Positions 46,272 through 57,120 of a DNA stretch of 64,000 bases are shown here, piece after piece (positions within the stretch are counted from its first letter, which is position 1; each line of letters opens with the position of its first letter). A program made the position numbers and the translations under genes. The notes beneath the pieces are model-generated. The model was given only the letters and a program-made list of their open reading frames with translations, made no database searches and was not told where the DNA came from. The stretch is taken from positions 45,015,563 to 45,079,562 of the forward strand of contig NC_059080.1 of NCBI RefSeq assembly GCF_020497125.1, given 5' to 3'. The stretch comes from Mauremys mutica (Eukaryota > Chordata > Testudines > Geoemydidae).

Positions 46272-46720
46272 TTAAAACTTATTGAATTCCAGCTTTCTGG
46301 TGCTTGGGTAGTTCTCTGGGGTGGAGTGATTGGGTGCCCAGAGGGCCCCCCCCCACCGCGTTCTTGGGTGTCTGGGTGAGGAGGCTATGGAACTTGGGGA
46401 GGAGGGCAGTTGGTTACACAGGGGCTGTAGCGGTGGTCTGTGCTCCTGCTGCCTTTCCTGAACCTTAGCCATAAGCCAGATCATATCAGTTTGTTCCTCC
46501 AGTAGCCTCAGCATTGCCTCTTGCCTTCTGTCACCAAGCTGACACCACCTAATGTCTTCAGCACGCCACCTCTTCTCGCGTTCATATTGTGCTTTCCTGG
46601 ACTCTGACATTGTCTGCCTCCACGCATTCTGCTGGGCTGTTTCAGTGTGGGAGGACTGCATGAGCTCAGAGAACATTTCATCGCAAGTGCAATTTTTTCA
46701 CCTTCTAATCTTCGCTAGCC
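46272..46720 (-). pseudogene. Harbinger Myb-like gene, exon 2
   Basis: Minus strand: MFSELMQSSHTETAQQNAWR, then REKRWRAEDIRW, then a Gln/Glu-rich tail; the basic KIRR block precedes it at about 46700. It corresponds to exon 2 of the intact copy (37303-37739), which has MFVELMSCSRAEAAEQ. The frame is open, but exon 1 of this copy is broken, so no full protein is made. Confidence 0.7.
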
Positions 46721-47309
46721 TCTGGGAAGGAGAAGATAGTGTGAGCGTTGAAACATTTGCTGCTGGTTTTAAGTGGTAGTTTAAAAGACACATTTTAGAG
46801 AACAATGGGTAGACTCTTCCACAGTAAACCTTGCTGTTAACATTACATAGCACACATGCTTTCGGTACAAGATCGCATTTTGCCTCTTATTGAGGGTATG
46901 CCAGTTTGGTGTGTGAGATCTTTCACGCAGGGCCAGGCAACAGAATTCGGCTTGCAGGCAGACATGGTAAGACACAGTCTTTTGGCTTCTTTTACCTTCA
47001 TAACATGTTGGAATGATTTCAAACAGCAGCACCCTCATTTCCCATACCAAGCAGCCATTGGGTTGGCCATTTAAAATGGGTTGGCAATTTAAAAGGAGGG
47101 GCTGCGGTTTTGGGGTTAACGTGCAGCACAAACCCGACTAACTCCTCCCCACCCACACACAATTCTCTGGGATGATCTCTTCACCCCTCCCCCCACCACA
47201 TGGCTAACAGCGGGGAACATTCCTGTTCAGCCACAGGCAAACAGCGCAGCAGGAACGGGCACCTCTCAATGTCCCCTTAATAAAATCACCCTATTTCAAC
47301 CAGGTGACC

Positions 47310-47592
47310 ATGAATGATATCACTGTCCTGAGGATAACACAGAGAGATAAAGAACGGATGTTGTGTGAATGCCAGCAAACACCGGAAACATACGCTGTGT
47401 TATGCAATGATTCCAGACTACGTGCTACTGGCCTGGTGTGGTAAAGTGTCCTACCATGGAGGATGGAATAAGGCTGCCCTCCCCAGAAACCTTTTGCAAA
47501 GGCTTTGGGAGTACATCCAGGAGAGCTTTATGGAGATGTCCCTGGAGGATTTCTGCTCCATCCCCAGACACGTTAACAGACTTTTCCAGTAG
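47310..47592 (+). pseudogene. Third Harbinger gene, copy with one frameshift
   Basis: ATG at 47310, MNDITVLRITQRDKERMLCE, then a frame change in about 47365-47400, then AMIPDYVLLAWCGKVSYHGG, NKAALPRNLLQRLWEY and MEMSLEDFCSIPRHVNRLFQ to the stop. It is preceded by TTTCAACCAG, an acceptor-like site, and followed by ATTAAA at 47627-47632. An upstream segment ends TTGCAGGCAGACATG/GTAAGA near 46964. It lies between the two Myb-like exons, opposite strand, as in the copy at 38.2 kb. Confidence 0.68.
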
Positions 47593-47673
47593 CTGTACTG
47601 GCCATGAATGCCAGGGCAAATTAATCATTAAACATGCTTACTTTTAAACCATGTATAATATTTACAAAGGTAC

Positions 47674-48960
47674 ACTCACCAGAGGTCCTTTCTCTGCCTG
47701 GCGGGTCCAGGAGGCAGCCTTGGGTGGTGTGACAAAGATCCTCCTCTACCTTGGTGGGTCCTGTGCTTATTGGCAGATTTGCTAGCCTCACAGATTCACC
47801 CTGTGGGTCAGGAAACAGCCCAGAGACCTTCCCCTCTGGTAGAAGCCACAGTGCAGGTCAATTCCTCCTGTGTTTGGTAAGGAGTTGGGAGGTTTGTGGG
47901 GAACCCGGGCCTGCCCCCTACTCCATGTTCCAGTCCAGAGCCCTGTGGATTGCAGCTGTCTAGAGTGCCTCCTGGTACAGTTGCGCGACAGCTACAACTC
48001 CCTGGGCTAGTTCCCCATGGCCTCCTCCCAACACCTTCTTTGTCCTCACCACCGGACCTTCCTCCTGATGTCTGATAATGATTGTACTTCTCAGTCCTCC
48101 AGCAGTATGCCTACTCACTCTCAGCTTCTTGCACGCCTCTTGCTTGCTTGCTTGCTTGCTCGCTCTCTCTCTCTCTCTCCCTCCCTCGCACGCACGCACG
48201 CACGCACTTCCTCTCCCCTGGCTCCCTTTGGCCTGACTGGAGTGAACCCTTTTATAGCATCAGAGGAGCCTTAATTAGAGTCAGGTGCTTAACAGCCTCA
48301 TCTGACTCTTATCAGGTTAATTGGAGTCAGGTGTTCTCATTAGCCTGGAGCAGCCCCTGCTCTGGTCACTCAGGGAACAGAAAACTGCTTATCCAGTGGC
48401 CAGTGTATCTCCCTTCTACTACTCTGCTATTCCCAACTGGCCTGGGTCTATCACAGTGGATTCGGGGGGTACTGACTCCAGGTCCAGGGTGAGAAACAGT
48501 TCCTGGCTGTCGGGGAAAACGGTTTCTCTGCTTGCTTTCTGTGAGCTATCTTCAACCTCCTAATCATCTTCCTCGTCCCCAAAACCCACATCCCAGTTGC
48601 ATGCTACTCCATTGACAGAATCAAAGCACAGGGTTGGGGTAGTGGTGGCTGCATCTCCTTGAATGGCATGCAGCTCAGCTCATTATAGAAGTGGCATGTC
48701 TGGGGCTCTGACCGGAAGCGGCCGTTTGCCTCTCTGTTTTTTTGGTAGGCTTGCTTCAGCTCCTTAAGCACTGCTGCGGGTCCCTGTTATAGCCTCTGTC
48801 CTTCATGACCTTGGAGATTTCTTCAAATGTTTGGGCATTTCATCTTTTGGAACGGAGTTCTGATAGCACAGATTCATCTCCCCATATAGTGATCAGATCT
48901 CGTACCTCCCGTTCAGTCCATGCTGGAGCTCTTTTGTGATTCTGGGACTCCATCATGGTC
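47674..48960 (-). pseudogene. Harbinger Myb-like gene, exon 1, split by an LTR
   Basis: Reading minus: ESQNHKRAPAWTERE, DESVLSELRSKRRNAQTFEE, then a broken REANGR...CHF..EL region, acidic stretch and FPDSQELFLTL. A donor GTGAGT lies at about 47677. A retroviral solo LTR interrupts the exon close to this donor. Frameshifts and stops also occur, so the gene is dead. Confidence 0.7.
47728..48455 (+). mobile_element. Solo LTR in the Harbinger Myb-like exon
   Basis: Starts TGTGACAAAG, ends CTATCACA, flanked by GTGG at 47724-47727 and 48456-48459, a 4-bp target duplication as made by gammaretrovirus-like integrases. Contains simple repeats (TTGC)n, (TC)n and (ACGC)n at 48133-48208. No internal genes. 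The residue of recombination between two LTRs. Confidence 0.7.
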
Positions 48961-49383
48961 ACCTTTGCTGATGAGATCTGCACTCACCTGCACCTTGCCA
49001 CACTGGCCAAACAGGAAATGAGATTCAAAAGTTCACGGGGCTTTTCCTGTCTACCTGGCCAGTGCATCTGAGTTGAGAGCGCTGTCCAGAGCGGTCACAA
49101 TGGACACTCTGGGATAGCTCCCAGAGGCCAATACCGTCGAATTATGACCACACTACCCCAAATTCAACCTGGCAAGGTCAATTTCAGCGCTAATCCCCTC
49201 GTCGGGGGAGGAGTACAGAAATAGATTTTAAGAGCCTTTTAAGTAAAAAAAAAACGGTTTCGTCGTGTGGACGGGTGTAGGGTTAAATCAATGTAACGCT
49301 GCTAAATTTGACCTAAACTCGTAGTGTAGACCAGGGCTAAGGGTATGTCTACACTAGAGACTCTATTGGCATAGCTATGCCGG

Positions 49384-49965
49384 TGTTGCCGGCACAGAGG
49401 CCCGAGGACAGCAACAGTGGTTCGTTGCCCGGTGTGCTTCGCTCCAATAAACACACCAAGGTGGAGAAGCAGACAAAGTTTATTTGAGATCTCAAAGCGG
49501 TGCTCGGAGACACAGACACGTCTCAGATCAAGCACACAGATGTAAGCAACTTCTCTTTCTTTATACATGATTTCAGCTAAGCATTCCCATTACCCCCACA
49601 CTACTCATCCCCTCTACCCCCCCTCCTATTTCCCATATAACGGATACATTATGCAGCTAGCAATTACACTAAGCAGGTTAAATCATTCTTGGCAGCAAAC
49701 AAATCATCTCGTTAGTGACTTTCTCTTGACCGGTTATTTTGTTTTACTCCCTTTGATTTGTTATCCTGCCCCCCTTAGCCAGGTGCAAGCAGGCCTCATT
49801 ATTGCCTCCTGGTATCAGTGTTGCACTGATAACTAGCTGCTACACATTCCATTCTCGGTTACTGGCCTGTAAGGTTGATTAGAGTTTAACATGGAGGCAC
49901 TCTGGGCAAGCATAGAATAACTTTGGTTTATTCAGGCCTAATACAGATGCCTGATGACACCAACA
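49384..49965 (-). repeat. 3' LTR of the endogenous retrovirus
   Basis: 582 bases, reads TGTTGGTGTCATC ... CCGGCAACA on the minus strand. The poly(A) signal AATAAA lies in CTCAAATAAACTTTG (about 49480). Confidence 0.85.
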
Positions 49966-50049
49966 ATTCCCCCCTTTGAGAATATTTAACAAACTTTTGG
50001 CAGAGTTTTCTCATACTTTGAGGACAAAAAGCAATTAAGCTCTAGGGAG

Positions 50050-50900
50050 CTGGGGTTATTAATGAGGGGGTATTCAGTTCCACATTCATCCTGCCCATGG
50101 ACCCGGCAGGATTCGGTATGTGGGAGCCCACACCCACCCTAACCGGTCCATATGCTTGGAAGGAGCACTGTAAATGTTCACACTTCCACCCAGAAAGTGT
50201 CCAAGTATGTCTTCATGACCACAGATCAGATGGTATTCCTGATGTGTCTGTAAGGGCAGTGAGCCAAGTCTGGTGCTCAAGATCACTCCGAATGGCCATC
50301 AGCTGGTCATTCAGGAAATCCTGAATTTCTAAACATACTAGATCCCACTGCAATGCCTTCCCAGCCTCAGTGATATTCAATACCATCTCTGTCAGTAACT
50401 TCTGGGTCATAGAACTAAGGGTGGAAATGACATGTACCTCACCAACTCCAGCCTATACTTGGGTTAGCTGAACTTCAGAAATAAGGCTAGTGGCCCTTTT
50501 CTAGTTGGCCCAATTTCTTATCATGTTCTTGGCTTTTAAGAATATTCCAAATGGCTGCTGCACTATTGGCCCCAACCCACAGGGGTCTGGTCAATTCCCT
50601 TTTCTTCTATAGGAAATAACCCAGGCTCTCTGTTGTGTTAATCTAATGGCAGCCCCTTGCGAGCAATTTGGGTATGTAGAAGTGATCTGAAAACTGGATA
50701 AGGGCAATGTCATTTAAAATCCAATTAGGGAGGGCAATACATGCTGAAGGATTTATCCAAAACACAGGGTGCAGCCTGTAGAATAAACCCCAAAATCCAA
50801 TTAATACCACATTCCCAAGCATGGGTCCCACAAATTTCTTCCTGCCAGTGTATAATTCCTTGGGTTTCTTCACCAGGGTCAGTTCTCAATGTCCTTTCTG
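50050..50900 (-). pseudogene. Retroviral env-like remnant
   Basis: Located just upstream of the 3' LTR on the viral strand, where env ends. Short minus frames (50213-50410, 50086-50286, 50643-50873) contain heptad-like and hydrophobic stretches but are separated by stops and frameshifts. Assigned mainly by position. Defective. Confidence 0.45.
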
Positions 50901-51076
50901 GTCAGGAATTCCTGGACTTTGGCAATGTCAGTGGAGTGAGTGTTTCTTCTAGAAAAGTTCAAAGGCACAGTAGATCTGTCAGTGGACAAGGGAGAGGTTA
51001 ACCAGCACGTCACCTTGTCCTTTTTCCCTGCTGTCCAGAAGGCACAGTAAAACTAGAAAAAGGAATAGGCTAATCA

Positions 51077-51337
51077 TCAGTAGGAAAATTCTCCTGAGGT
51101 GGAGGGGTCTTTTTGCAGTGAGAATCCTGGGTCCAGGCAGTCAGTCTTTGGCACTTCACAGCGGTGTCGGTCGTCAGCAGGACTCAATAAGGGCCTTTCC
51201 AGCATGGAGCCAAAGCAGTCTTTCGCTGGTGGACCTTTACGTTGATCCAGTCTCCTGGTTCCAAGGAGTGGCAGGGCTGCTAGGGTCTTCGGGTAGTGCT
51301 TCTTTACCTGTGAGAAAAGAAACCTAACACATTTCAT
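51077..51337 (-). pseudogene. Retroviral integrase C-terminal remnant
   Basis: In the frame beside the one that stays open, the minus strand resembles the C-terminal DNA-binding part of a gammaretrovirus-type integrase (a GDW-like turn, a basic KVHQRK-like stretch, a WKGPY-like motif). Only this tail of pol remains; protease, reverse transcriptase and the catalytic core of integrase are missing. Upstream deletions explain the short internal region. Confidence 0.55.
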
Positions 51338-51339
51338 TA

Positions 51340-52660
51340 GTGCCTGTCAGTGATTTGCAGACTTTACAGCTACTTGGGCATATTCAAGCCCCCCCTTTTC
51401 TTGGTTGTTAGCCAAGGCTTAACTGTGAGCAGTGTCCTTGAATGGGGCCAGCGCCTTATCCTTAGACTGAGCATGTTAACTATTTTTCCTCAGTTAACTC
51501 GTTCTTTTTCCTTTTTCCTTTTTTTTTTAAACCTACAAAGGAAACTTAGTTTTCACTTATACACCTTTTTTTTTTAACAATGAACACATATACATTGCCT
51601 TTATACAGTACATTAGTCTTATTATTTAAGGTTTGCCACATATATCCTTTTACTAAAATAACTTTTTTCAAAGCTTTGGAACAACAAGCTAGGACAAGCA
51701 CACCCACTTTGATGAGTTTATTTCATACAACCTCTAGTCCAATAGCTTCCCACCATCCCCAGCCCTCTGGCTAGAAATCTGAGGTAGCCAGAAGGATTCC
51801 ATGTACAATATGGGGAGTGGGTTAACTTTTCATGTCCTTGCTTCCAAAGACTGTTGGTATGCAAGTTTTAATAACAATTTTCAGTTAAAAGATTTGGCCA
51901 ATAAAGTTTCTCTCTCTTACTTAAGGAAATGTATTAGACTTTAGTATATCACATTTTTCCGATGTATCCAACACTTTGTATTCTAAGTTAAACAAAACAA
52001 GTATCTACATTCCAATCCAACCCTTCCACTTGATTTCAAACCAGACCATCCCATGAAAATATTAAACAAAACGATTCTGGCCACGAGACAAACACCACAA
52101 GACAGAACATAGAACACAAAACATAATTTTTATTGTGCTAGTAAATGCATGGTACGTTGAATGCTGTTCAGCTGGCATCAGTTTTCTCTGATTATCTGAA
52201 AGACAAAAACAGAGGTCTACCCCTTCTGGGCAGTCAATCATTGCTTAAAATATACAAATACCCTCAGGCAAAACAGGGGAATTACCCCATATTTTCTTGT
52301 ATGTGTTTCATAGGCAGCCCAGGTTTCAGTGGCTTCTACCTTATCAGTTAGATAATTTGCATTAATACAGATGCTTTCTGGCTTGCTTTTTACTTTTAAC
52401 TCCTGCTTTTAAACACTGAAAGAAAACATCACCACTTATAGTGCCCTTAGAGCCTAATACAATTTCAATTACATAGCACTATATACATTCTTTAGATAAT
52501 TCAACTAAATGGTTCATAGCCAAATGATTACAATCTAATAATTTCTTTACCTGAATTTATTTACAAACATTTCAAAGACACCAAGAACTTTTCTCTTTAG
52601 CATTTTTACAAGGTTCAACTGCTGTTCCCTCCAGCAACTACAGAGTTAACTTTTCACTCT
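51340..52660. other. AT-rich internal segment of the provirus, no gene recognised
   Basis: AT-rich, many stops in every frame, T- and A-runs. It lies where pol should be. It could be strongly decayed viral DNA or foreign DNA picked up by the element. Confidence 0.4.
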
Positions 52661-52779
52661 GCCTTAAATCACTTACTTGTTTTCCAACAGCCACTTTTAT
52701 CAACTCAAATCACCATTCCAAGTATCCTCCTGGGTGTTTGAAATCCCCATGCTTATACTTACTTACTCCTTCCTTCCAC

Positions 52780-53300
52780 TACACCCTCAAAAGTTTCCAA
52801 CCTGTTTTCCAGTCTCTCTCTCTGTTGCCTGCCCGCCTGGGCCCGATCCTGCTTTTCTTGCTGAACCGTCCCTTCCATGGGCACCAACTTGTTCCACTAT
52901 CAGTTTAGCTAGGAGGGTGGGCTTTTCAACTAGCCCCCACACTTCTGGTCTTTTCCCTAAAACATTTTTACTCACAAGACTACCCGAGTCCTCCCTTGTG
53001 AGGCTTGCCACCTGGGCAAAAATACATGGCCATTGGGAAAAGGCCATATGTCTGCTGACACTTAAACAGAAAAGAAAATTACACAGAGAACAGAGGGAAT
53101 TACAGTCTAAGATTTTTCTACTTCTATTACACTGTCCATTACAGGGGGGGCGGGACAGAAGGATCTCAATACAATCTCAGAGCTTCATCGCACACAATGG
53201 CTTCCACCCTGAGGAATTACAAACGAGAAGTTCAGTTCCGCTCACACACCTAACGCCCAAATGAACAGAGCAGAAAAACAACAGTAACCGGTTAAACAGA
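52780..53300 (-). pseudogene. Possible gag remnant of the provirus
   Basis: The minus frame at 52787-53047 (86 codons) is in the place expected for gag, with a Gly/Arg-rich C-terminal part. No zinc knuckle is visible. Assigned by position only. Confidence 0.3.
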
Positions 53301-55507
53301 ACAGAACCAGATAGTGTTTCCTTATTCTATTAGGGCTCACCTTTAATCATGCAATCCTCAACATATAACACCAACAGTACCAAACAAAGCAAACATAAAA
53401 TAACAAAGGTAAAACAGATAGATGGTGTAAATTCTGCAGGGCTCCCCCATTCTCAATTGCTCACCAAACTGTGATAAATTTCTGTTACCAATCAATCCCT
53501 CGTGTCAGGTGATCAGGCTGACACTGCAGGATGTTGGGGGAAGATAAAACACATCATATAACCGAATTTTAAAGCTTCATTAAAAATAATAAAACAACAA
53601 TGGAGAGTGTTGGGAACGCTCCCACATCACTCAGGAAGAACATGAATGCCCCAAGCCTTAAGCCACTTTAATACTCACACATGTCCAGACTGGCCATGTC
53701 TGCGTATAACGTTCAAAGAAGAGGAATAGGTGGACGGGAGATTATCCTGTATACAGCTTGTCCAGAATTTCCAACATGCTTCCGCTCTTGGGAGGGCTGT
53801 TCTTTTACACCCTGGAATCTCCTGCGGTGTCTCTTTCAGAGATTCCAGTCCAGGTCAGCTGCCTGTGGCTTCTCCAGTGTCACCAAGCCACACCGGCTTC
53901 GGGGTTGCAAAGACTGTTGGATCTCACTGAACAGTTAAGCTTTGCAAATGCAATCTCAGTTCTGTAACTTGTACTGCCTTTGGTTTGCCTCTGTCTCTAT
54001 TTTTCCACAGCCAGCTGGGGCCGAAAGCAGTCTCCTCTCTTTTACTTAGCATAGTCTGCGTTGATTCTTGACCTTGAACGCTAAGCAACTTTCTCTTTAT
54101 CTCTGGGCTAAGCTGAATTTCAAATTAACCCGTTCCTAGACAAATTGCTCACACTGTGTCAGAGGCTTTTGTGATTAAAAGCTCCTCTGAGATTTATGAT
54201 CTTATCTAGATTGAAGGTACCTTCTAATGGGCATTGTTTAGATGGATCTTCACGCGTGTAAAGATTCCAATTCTCTAAATACCTGCAGGTTTTAGGACCA
54301 TAATGTACGTACATGTAACATGCTGGGGTACCCTTAGGGGGTGAGGTGGAATGTTTAGACTGTCCTTCCCCCATTTTCCACTCACACACACAGAGAGGGT
54401 GCCCTGTCCGCGCTAGCGGCCCACAAACTAAGGATCTCTCCCCACAGGGCACTCACACAGGAGAGACCAACGAGGATGACCACGACTCTCCTACACCTCC
54501 CTTCAGCAAAGAGCGTTGGCTAGTCTCTGGGAGACGGCGCCGCTTACTTTGATTGCGTCCAGTGAGATGATCAGACTGTCAGTAGCCCACATGGAAAGGA
54601 AGGGGGGGAGGGAAGATAGGTTCACACACTCCTAGACCCAGGTAGCTTCCTCACCGGACGATGCCAGGCTGAGTCAGCCCACTGTGGGTCGGATCTCCTA
54701 AAGATCCACTAGTTACCGGGCTTGTGTTAGAGTAGTCCTGGTCACGAGCTTTCGCTTCACAGGGTACTCTGGGCGTCTTCCGGTAACAGTCACTCACACT
54801 GGTATACACACACACACACACACACACCAAGGCCATTATTTCCTATTACCATGATGCATCTTATCTTGCTGCACAGTCAATAAGTTCAGATTGCGTGAGC
54901 CCAACAGAGACAGACGTCCCCATGGACAGTTCTCCTCCCAGTGCAGCTCTGGGGCATATGATGGGGGATTTTTACAAGAGCTCGCCATACAAACAGCTTC
55001 AGAAGCTACCTGTTCGCTGACAAAACAGGAGTAATTGAAGGATCATGTTATAATTAAGTGATCCTTCCAGTGGCCACCTTTCCTGGCTCTCTAACTGATA
55101 TTGAGGCCAGTCAACTACAGAACCTTTTCAGTTTGCTTTTAGTCAATGGATCTGATTCAAACACTTTCCAATTCGTCAGAATGCATTCTAAGGGTGTACA
55201 CCGTGCCCTGCCTGTACTCTGTTCCTGCCCCATACCTTTGGGAAAACACTGGGCGTCCCCAGGTTTTAACATGCAAAAGTCCACACCACTGGACTGTTCC
55301 TACCTTATCCGCAGGACCGGTTCCTCACCGTCGCCCGCAGCTGCTGCTCCACTATCTGAGTGCGTTGCACCGTTGTGTCTTCCAAGGTCGGCCTGACGCG
55401 TCTCTGCCGAGGCCCCCGGTAAAGGCACCGGTGCGCGCTGGGCGTCGGCTGTGACCATTGTCCGCCGGCCATTGGAGGAGTCTGGGCAAGGCACAATTTT
55501 GCCTCGA
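53300..55507 (-). other. Leader-side region of the provirus
   Basis: No gene recognised. An (AC)n run of about 22 bases lies at 54808-54829. Confidence 0.4.
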
Positions 55508-55525
55508 GCCCACCCAGGGACGCCA
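55508..55525 (-). promoter_or_regulatory. Retroviral primer-binding site, tRNA-Arg-like
   Basis: TGGCGTCCCTGGGTGGGC on the minus strand, four bases from the 5' LTR. It begins with the TGG complementary to the tRNA CCA end. Of the vertebrate tRNAs I can recall, an arginine tRNA 3' end fits best, with mismatches. Confidence 0.55.
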
Positions 55526-55529
55526 AAAC

Positions 55530-56113
55530 TGTTGCCGGCACAGAGGCCCGAGGACAGCAACAGTGGTTTGTTGCCCGGTGTGCTTCGCTCCAATAAACAC
55601 ACCAAGGTGGAGAAGCAGACAAAGTTTATTTGAGATCTCAAAGCGGTTCTCGGAGACACAGACACGTCTCAGATCAAGCACACAGATGCAAGCAACTTCT
55701 CTTTCTTTATACATGATTTCAGCTAAGCATTCCCATTACCCCCACACTACTCATCCCCCTCTACCCTCCCTTCCTATTTCCCATATAGCGGATACATTAT
55801 GCAGCTAGCAATTACACTAAGCAGGTTAAATCATTCTTGGCAGCAAACAAATCATCTCGTTAGTGACTTTCTCTTGACCGGTTATTTTGTTTTACTCCCT
55901 TTGATTTGTTATCCTGCCCCCCTTAGCCAGGTGCAAGCAGGCCTCATTATTGCCTCCTGGTATCAGTGTTGCACTGATAACTAGCTGCTACACATTCCAT
56001 TCTCGGTTACTGGCCTGTAAGGTCGATTAGAGTTTAACATGGAGGCACTCTGGGCAAGCATAGAATAACTTTGGTTCATTCAGGCCTAATACAGATGCCT
56101 GATGACACCAACA
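55530..56113 (-). repeat. 5' LTR of the endogenous retrovirus
   Basis: 584 bases, same ends as the 3' LTR. Drives transcription on the minus strand. Confidence 0.85.
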
Positions 56114-57120
56114 CCGGCATAGCCCTGTAGTGTAGATGCAGCAGGAACACCAGTCCCCCCAAACAATGCTAGCTATGCTGACAGGAAGCACGCTGTTGTC
56201 AGAGGTGAGTCTACACTGGGGGTCATGGCAGCGTGTTGGTTGGGGGCAGGGGTCATAGCTATGTCTTGATATAACTTTTCAGTGTAGATCAGACCTCAGT
56301 CAGTAGGTGGCAGAGTAGAGCAGTTGTGACTTTACTAACCATGTAGCTTGGGGAATGGTTTGTGTTATTTTAATTGTGATCTACCTGTTTCATGTCCCTG
56401 GCTCTGTTTAACATTGCTGGGTTTTAGCTTTTTTACTCTGAAAGTTTGTACGATTCAAGCAGAAGTGAACAGGGGGAGCTTTTAAAAGCAATTTAAGGGT
56501 GAACAATGGGATGAGCAGAGAAGCGGGCTGGACCTCATAACTTTGGCAGGTCTGTCACACATTCCTGCATCTGCAGGGAACTGTCACCTGTTGGTTGGTG
56601 TGTATGGCTGTGTGTGCGAGAGACACATGCAAAAACTCCCCTGCAAGATACCCCAGAGCCCTGACTAATAAGCCAGGAGTTCTCATCTCAGCTCTTCCAC
56701 TGACTGCTGCACCATTTGCAACCCACTGAGCAGAAAACCTGAATGGGAGCCATGGAGGCCACGTCTACACTACAAAGTTAAGTCGACTTCATGTAAGTTG
56801 ACATTGAGCCTCCAATTTAAGTAAATCAATCTTGCATGTCCACACTATGCTCATTGTGTCGGCAGGGTGCATCCTCACTAGCAGGGCTTGCATCCACGCA
56901 TGGAACACTGCACAGTAGATAGCTAGCCCACAGTGCACGTAGCTGAGTGGAATTTTGGGTTGGGATTGCAACAAAACATTGGTATGGGTGGTTATGGAAA
57001 CATGGCGTTAGCCTCCCTCCATGATGCACTTATCTCCCTCCCTCCCTCGCAAATCAATATCAAACAAACCAAGCCTTTTTCGCAAGCCTGGGTTATCCAT
57101 GCAGACGCGATAGCACGATA

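Larger units (their letters stand above)
44192..49337 (+). mobile_element. Harbinger derivative lacking transposase
   Basis: Ends GGGTATGTCTACACTATG and (reverse complement) GCCCTGGTCTACACTACG, with TAA at 44189-44191 and 49338-49340. The left arm (to about 44760) resembles the start of the other elements, but the transposase has been replaced by C-rich repeat DNA (44.76-46.04 kb). The Myb-like gene (broken) and the third small gene (frameshifted) remain. A solo LTR sits at 47728-48455. 5,146 bp. Confidence 0.82.
49384..56113 (-). mobile_element. Endogenous retrovirus with paired LTRs (defective)
   Basis: Two near-identical LTRs (49384-49965 and 55530-56113) with TG...CA ends, flanked by CCGG on both sides (49380-49383; 56114-56117). 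In minus orientation a primer-binding site follows the 5' LTR at 55525-55508 (TGGCGTCCCTGGGTGGGC) and a polypurine tract (AAAGGGGGGAAT) precedes the 3' LTR at about 49977-49966. The internal 5.56 kb is shorter than a full gammaretrovirus-like genome, contains no open pol or env, and is mostly decayed. LTRs differ by about 7 substitutions and 2 single-base indels in 583 bases, so the insertion is fairly young. Confidence 0.85.
49341..56298. mobile_element. TIR MITE split by an endogenous retrovirus
   Basis: Left end GGGTATGTCTACACTAGAG directly follows the TAA of the preceding Harbinger element. The right end near 56280-56297 reads AGTGTAGATCAGACCTCA. The short outer parts (49341-49383 and 56114-56298) share GGCATAGC words in inverse. 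The ends are Harbinger-like but diverged. Confidence 0.5.

Noticed and set aside
52677..53264. 195-codon plus-strand frame inside the provirus
   Set aside because: Antisense to the viral strand, no domain, and the region is defective proviral DNA.
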